Shown here: positions 59,250-64,000 of the stretch, in pieces
How positions within the stretch are numbered: position 1 is the stretch's first letter
Layout: every line of letters begins with the position of its first letter
Assembly (NCBI GenBank): GCA_030068145.1
Contig: JAPJBO010000325.1
Location: 124,001 to 188,000, forward strand
Direction of reading: 5' to 3'
Origin: Diplonema papillatum
Lineage: Eukaryota > Euglenozoa > Diplonemea > Diplonemida > Diplonemidae
Length of the DNA: 64,000 nucleotides
Notes under the pieces: generated by a model
Told to the model about the DNA's origin: nothing
The model's input: only the letters and a program-made list of their open reading frames with translations
Database searches by the model: none
Translations under genes and position numbers: made by a program

Positions 59250-59640
59250 TCTAGTCCCTGGTATCTACGGTTGTTCGATCGGACTGATGCTACCACTGGA
59301 TGGATTACGGCCGAACGCCTCTAAGCCAGACCCCAGTCTAGAGGAATGTGTGAGTTCAGCATTCCCAAACTGAGCGACTCGTGCTAGCAAGGAGTTAACC
59401 GACATGGCTCGTCGAGGAAATACGGGACTCTCACCCTCTGTGGATACCCCATTCCAAGTGACTTACCTCGATGTGTCCCCGAGCAGCCTGCGCCACAGTT
59501 ACTCTTTGGGCACATCGGATTAATCGAGCCACGACTAGCTTCGGCGAACGCAACCTCCAAATTTACATCCAGATCCCGTGTCTCCAACCGGGTCTATACG
59601 AGTCCGAATGGACCGCGGGCGTAACGCACTGAGTCAAGTG
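59250..59640 (+). rRNA. 28S rRNA 3'-end relic, copy 1, with antisense 28S insertion
   Basis: 'gatgctaccactggatggat' and 'cgaacgcctctaagccaga' match the conserved 28S 3' end (GAAGCTACC...TGGATTATGGCTGAACGCCTCTAAGCCAGA). About 59366-59503 instead reads antisense to the 28S 5' domain: 'gggactctcaccctctgtgg' is the complement of AGAGGGTGAGAGTCCC. Then the 28S 3' terminus resumes ('ggtctatacgagtccgaatg'). It is a scrambled rDNA pseudogene. Confidence 0.72.
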
Positions 59641-60284
59641 TCGCTCTAGTCCTTTGGTATCTATGGTTGTTCGATCGGACAGTGCTGTGATGCTACCACT
59701 GGATGGCTTACGGCTGAACGCCTCTAAGCCAGAACCCAGTCTAGAGGAATGCGTGAGTTACTCAGGGCACATCGGATTTATCAGGCCACGACTGGCTTGG
59801 GCGAACGGCAGCTTCCAATTTCACATCCGGACCTCGTGTCTCCAACCGGGTCTATATGAGTCCGAATGGACCGCAGGCGTAACGCACGAGCCGAGGCGGC
59901 CGACGGGCCACAGAGGCCAAAGGCAGAACAGGAAAGGCAGGCGCGGTCGGTACGAAGTGGCAATCGCGGAAAAGGCAACGAGTACAGAGCAGCCGTCGCG
60001 CAGAAAAGCAGTAAAGCGACCCGCGTCGCAGGTGGCACAAACCGTAGAAGCCCGTGCGGCAGGGAGTGGAGACGAGGTGATGCAAGACGAAGGGGAAGCG
60101 CGAAGCGACCAGCCCGAACGGACCAACAAGACGCAAGACCAGGCGACCAAAAGAAGGAGGGGGACGCGTCCCAGAGACCCGGGCTAAGTAGCTTGGAACT
60201 AGTGTGATGGACCTTTCTTCGGAGGGGCTCACGCACTCAAAGATCGACTTATACGCAGGCGTAACGCACTGAGTCAAGTGTCGC
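59641..60284 (+). rRNA. 28S rRNA 3'-end relic, copy 2, interrupted by an insertion
   Basis: Repeats copy 1 without the antisense piece ('tggcttacggctgaacgcct'). It is interrupted at 59888-60253 and resumes with 'tgagtcaagtgtcgc'. Confidence 0.75.
59888..60253 (+). mobile_element. 366-bp ORF-bearing insertion in 28S 3' end, 16-bp target duplication
   Basis: The flanks cgcaggcgtaacgcac at 59872-59887 and 60254-60269 are identical, and copy 1 shows the uninterrupted site. From its first base the insert is open for 99 codons (EPRRPTGHRGQ... to RRRGTRPRDPG, TAA at 60185-60187), rich in Arg, Lys, Gln and Glu, followed by a 66-bp tail. A long target duplication and an apparent 5' truncation suggest a non-LTR retroelement 3' end. 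There is no poly(A), as in some rDNA-specific elements. Confidence 0.7.
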
Positions 60285-60341
60285 AGGAAGGAGGGTACGA
60301 AAAGGGGAGGCTGGGGGTTGAACGGGGGGGCAGGGCGGGTC

Positions 60342-61603
60342 ATGAGAGCCTCCACGAGCTACCTCCTGTGCGCGCTCGCCGCAGCATGGTTCGCGAGCGC
60401 CGACGAGGCCAGCCACGTCTACAAGGACGGCGAGGACGTGTGGGTCTGGGCGAACAAGATCGGCCCGTTCAACAACCCGCTCGAGACCTACGGCTTCTTC
60501 GACGTGCTGCCGCTATGTAAGCCGCAGAGCACGACGCCGCGGAAGCCGAGTCTCGGCGAAGCCCTGGCCGGAGACGAGCTTATTAAACTCGACGTCGACT
60601 TGAAGTTCAAAGTCGACGTCGACCGCGCCACCATCTGCACGAAGAAGCTCACCGCGTCGGAGGCCAAGGCGCTGGAGAGTGCGGTCACCGACCAATACTG
60701 GTACCAGCTGTACATCGACGACCTGCCGACATGGGCAGCCCTGGGCCGGGACACCAAGGAAGGCGGGCCGATGGTATACACGCACCAGCGGTTCTCGCTC
60801 GGGTTCAACGGCAACCAGATCGTGATCGCGAACCTGACCGCCGCGGTAAAGGTCCCGGTGCCGGTCGGCGGCGGGGAGCTGACATTCACCTACAGCGTCG
60901 AGTGGCACGAGTGCGCGGTGGAGTTCTCGCAGCGCTTCAGGCGGTACCTCGACGAGCGGTTCTTCGAGAACAAGATCCACTGGGTGGCGGTGCTCAACTC
61001 GCTGCTGATGCTCTTCGTGCTCGCGTGTTTCGTGATGATCGTCCTGCTGCGGATGCGCGCCGACTGCGCGCGGTACGAAAAGGAGCTCGACGACGAGGGC
61101 GTCGAGTTCCGGGACGAATCCGGGTGGAAGCTGATCCATCGCGAGGTGTTCCGCGTCCCGCCGAACCACGTCCTGCTGTGCGCACTCGTGGGAACCGGGT
61201 ACCAGCTCATCGTGCTGTGCTTCGGCCTCATTTTCATCGCCATCGCTTCCGTTGTCTACGCAGACCGGGGCGGCTTGGCGACATACGCTGTCGTCACGTA
61301 CGCCATCACGTCGGCTGTGGCTGGCTACGCGTCGGGGAAGCAGTTCGTCCAGTATGCGGCCGCCGGTCCGGCCATATCGAAGGACTGGATCAAAACGATG
61401 CTGTACACCGCATGCCTCCTCCCGTTCACGGTGTCGGCGGTGCTGCTGTTCCTCAATTTCGTCGCGCACTACTACAACTCGCAGCAGGTGATCCCCGTGT
61501 ACACCATCTTCGTGATGATCCTCATATGGTTCTTCGTTTCACTTCCTCTCGTCGTCATAGGCACTCTCATGGGGCGCCATCAGAAGCGCGAAGAAGTCCC
61601 GAG
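60342..61603 (+). CDS. TM9SF3: TM9SF3 exon 1
   Basis: Encodes residues 1-420 plus two bases of an Arg codon. The donor is CGAG/GTATGT, phase 2. Confidence 0.94.
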
Positions 61604-63900
61604 GTATGTACCACACCCCTGACTTCAGCAGTCATATTCTAAGTCAACGCGGGAGTGAAAAAGTGCCCACTCCCTCATTGAGGGGGTCCCACTCCCTCAT
61701 TGAGGGGGTCCCACTCCCTCAGTGAGGGAGTCCCACTCCCTCAATGCGGGAGTGCCGCTCCGCATTGAGAGAGTGAGGCCGACGCACAAACGACCGCAAA
61801 ACCACTCCCGCAATCCGGAGTGGGAGTCCGGGGTGCAGCCGTTCTGCAGCCGTCCCCCCCCCTGCCTAAACATTGAACTAAGATTCCCCCCCACTTCTGA
61901 AGCAGCTACTCCATAGACCATGCCAATCCTTACATGCGTTCGCCGTTTTTCTTTCTCGCTGTTGCAGAAACCGCGAATAAGGGTGTGGTTTGTGCGAAGG
62001 ACTTGTTGTGTATCCAGCGCTGCCAATGTTCGTTTTTCTACATAAGCGCCAGCTTGGGGGGAATGCTCGACGAAGCTGCCAGCACGAAGAACCGAGGGGG
62101 ATCCCAAGTGCTGTCACTACCCAACCACGTCTTGAACGAACGTGAGGTCATGCGGGTCTATCCTACACGACACGACACACAAGCACAACAGGTCAAAAGT
62201 CCTTAAGAAACAACACTCGGCGGTGTAAGCGAAGACAAATCAGATTGCGTTTGCCCCCCTACTTCTACATTTCCTCTTTCCATTCGGATTCAAAGCAGCG
62301 ACGTCGAGTGTTTAGTGCTTTGTACTGATATGCCCACGGCATAGCATGTTGTTCCATTGTTCCAAAAAGAAATGAAAACGATGGCAAAGGCGTATCAAAA
62401 AGGTGACCCGGCGCTCGTTGCTCAAAGGCTTCGAACCCCCGACCGAACATCCTTGCCGTTACCCCCCTTCAAGCCACGAACTCCACCCCACACACACATA
62501 CGCAGGGTGTCGCAGATTCCCCGGCAAATTCCGGAGAAATGGCGGTACTCGTCACCGCTGACGATCGTCGCCGGGGGCATCCTGCCCTTCGGGTCCATTT
62601 ACATCGAGCTGTACTTTGTCTACACGTCGTTCTGGAAGTACAAGTTCTACTACGTCTACGGCTACATGCTGGTGGTGTACACGATCTGCATCCTCATCAC
62701 GATGTGCCTGTCCGTCGTATTCACCTACTACCTCCTGAACTCAGAGGACTACCGGTGGCAGTGGGTGTCCTTCAGCCTTGGCGCTTCAACCTCATGTATG
62801 ATTAGTTCCTGTTGGCGTGTTTTTGCGGATTTGCAAGCGGCCGGGGACCCCAGAAGGAGCACGAAAGACAGTGTTCTCGCCGTGCTCTCTGAGACAGCGT
62901 GAAACCTTGACAATGCAAGTGCCACAAGCCAAGTAGTAGCATTTCCCTGGCTTCATGCAGAAGAGGTGTTCTGATGACGAATGGTGATATTATCTCGAGC
63001 GCTGGTGTTCTCCAGCTTCAATGGTGATGAACCGGCTCACCCGACTCAACCGACCGCCGACGCAGTGGGCAGGCAGGGTCAAACCCGGGTTCTGTTTGCG
63101 CCACAGTATTATACTGTAGGTTTGCTCGAAGGCGTCTGAAGGTTGATTCTTCAGCCCGACACACAGAAACAGCCGGTCACCGGCCGGTGGGGGGAAAGAG
63201 CGGGAGACGATACCGTACAAGACACTGGCGGTCCCGGTACACATGTGATAACGGACATGACCTGTGTGTTCTCGTTGGCGACGTTGCCAGAAACAAACCT
63301 TCAACCAAATGCACGTCAAAGTTTCAAACAACTGCACGTCAAACTTTAACCCGCATCGCAGTGTACGTGTTCCTGGACGCGGTCTACTTTTTCTTTTTCA
63401 AAACGAAGATGACGGGCTTCTTCATGACGCTGTTCTATTTTGCCTACACGTCGCTGTTCTGTCTCGGTCTAGCAATCCTGTGCGGCACGGTATGTTTTTG
63501 ACTTGCTTGCGTGGGGGGTCCCATTCCTCCTGCAGTCTTCGCCAATTTTTGCTGCCGGAATTGATGGCGTCGCCCCCTCAGCGATTCTTGTTGGCTCACG
63601 TGAGCGGACGACAGCAAAGGTGCACTTCGACCTCCGCAATTCCTGCCTTTTGCCGGCCGTGGGAAAGAAGGTGATCCTGGTGTCGGATATATTACACAGA
63701 CTTGGCTAGCCAAAGTTGTACAGACCAAGTGTATGTACGAATACGTCTGATAATTACTCGGAGACACCAGAAGCAGACCATTAAACCTTAAAACCGACTG
63801 AGCGAATTCGGCCAGAAACACAACTCTAAATCGGCAGGTGAGCTTCGTCGCTGCCGACGCCTTCGCAAAGCGTATCTACCGCAACATCAAGCTTGAGTGA
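60342..63900 (+). CDS. TM9SF3: TM9SF3-type nonaspanin (EMP70 family; 4 exons, 580 aa)
   Basis: Nine-span membrane protein of Golgi and endosomes, implicated in cargo sorting and, in amoebae, adhesion. Exons: 60342-61603, 62506-62795, 63362-63489, 63838-63900; all GT-AG, and the joined frame aligns end to end with human TM9SF3 (about 589 aa, from memory). Features: signal peptide (1-22), luminal domain with YKDGEDVWVWANKIGPFNNPLETY, then nine membrane segments from WVAVLNSLLMLFVL to YFAYTSLFCLGLAILCG, with the family blocks GGILPFGSIYIELYF and LLNSEDYRWQW. The protein ends KLE, fitting the family KxD/E Golgi-retention signal. The ATG at 60342 follows the rDNA relic by 58 bp, so the promoter must lie in or beyond rDNA-derived sequence. 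Confidence 0.94.
61638..61840. repeat. Palindromic 22-bp array P in TM9SF3 intron 1
   Basis: 'ccactccctcattgaggggg' units, flanked by 'ctaagtcaacgcgggagtga' and 'ggagtgggagtccggggtg'. Same element as in kinesin intron 1. Confidence 0.9.
62029..62312 (-). mobile_element. SINE-like retroposon D in TM9SF3 intron 1
   Basis: 'acataagcgccagcttgggg', 'gatcccaagtgctgtcacta', 'gtgaggtcatgcgggtctat'. Confidence 0.75.
62506..62795 (+). CDS. TM9SF3: TM9SF3 exon 2
   Basis: Encodes VSQIPRQIPEKW through LLNSEDYRWQW and ASTS plus one base. The acceptor is ACGCAG and the donor CAT/GTATGA, phase 1. Confidence 0.92.
62796..63361. other. TM9SF3 intron 2
   Basis: No repeat or gene recognised. The acceptor is ATCGCAG at 63361. 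Confidence 0.5.
63362..63489 (+). CDS. TM9SF3: TM9SF3 exon 3
   Basis: Encodes YVFLDAVYFFFFKTKMTGFF... to LAILCGT, membrane segments 8 and 9. The donor is ACG/GTATGT, phase 0. Confidence 0.92.
63490..63837. other. TM9SF3 intron 3
   Basis: No repeat or gene recognised. Confidence 0.5.
63838..63900 (+). CDS. TM9SF3: TM9SF3 exon 4 (C-terminus)
   Basis: Encodes VSFVAADAFAKRIYRNIKLE and TGA, matching the family ending SAFVRKIYTNVK.D. The acceptor is TCGGCAG. Confidence 0.9.
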   Translation: MSFVAADAFAKRIYRNIKLE

Positions 63901-64000
63901 GCGCCCGATGAAAATCGCAGTTGCATTTCTCGGCGCATCTGACGGCAAGAGTCACAGGGCGGACAACCCCCTGCAAGCGGACCTGCTGCAACAACTGTTG

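Noticed and set aside
62425-62470. tRNA-like T arm (ggcttcgaacccccgaccg)
   Set aside because: Only a B-box-like string; no pairing stem, A box or acceptor arm around it.

Overview
This window is nuclear DNA from a unicellular eukaryote (a protist) that I cannot place more precisely. The reasons are split genes with GT-AG introns (donors mostly AG/GTATG), eukaryotic protein families (MSH2, kinesin, TM9SF3, a Tim17/22/23 protein, phospholipid scramblase), fragments of eukaryotic 18S and 28S rRNA, and a dense load of dispersed repeats. Genuine exons are GC-rich at third positions. Introns and intergenic DNA are repeat-packed and more AT-rich, which helps separate real exons from chance reading frames. 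There are no operons and no bacterial features.

Layout. 1-5 kb: repeats only. 5071-7983: a large single-exon low-complexity protein with three short FY-type repeats. 8-10.8 kb: repeats, including a duplicated Cys-rich relic. 10824-21554: MSH2, seven exons all on +. I rebuilt it by alignment to the known family; it gives 904 aa with every intron joining in frame. Its introns hold a 21-bp minisatellite, a reverse-transcriptase relic, and a 2.8-kb transposon-like element inserted inside that relic with a 9-bp target duplication. 21.8-22.3 kb: a broken tandem copy of the MSH2 3' end. 25.7 kb: a lone ubiquitin-protease exon. 27376-27971 onward: a TIM23-like protein whose intron opens into a 31-bp minisatellite. 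29-37 kb: repeats, a 28S relic and a coding-like 33-bp minisatellite. 37484-37975: scramblase pseudogene, followed by the intact scramblase at 38228-39253. 40-47 kb: repeats, a hAT-like foldback, an 18S relic and a GATA-like finger. 47423-49153: a hypothetical gene with a degraded tandem copy of its 3' end. 51342-57531: an N-terminal-motor kinesin, five exons, 700 aa, with a Cys/His-rich ORF nested in intron 1. 59.2-60.3 kb: tandem 28S 3'-end relics, one split by a 366-bp ORF-bearing insertion with a 16-bp target duplication. 60342-63900: TM9SF3, four exons, 580 aa, complete.

The genes are unrelated housekeeping functions: mismatch repair, mitochondrial import, membrane lipid scrambling, microtubule motor and Golgi/endosome membrane protein. 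What unites the window is its repeat biology. A SINE-like family of about 17 copies runs through it. Partial tandem duplications lie beside four of the genes. Minisatellites in introns carry splice-donor sequences or are open in all six frames. Scattered rDNA pieces act as landing sites for other elements.
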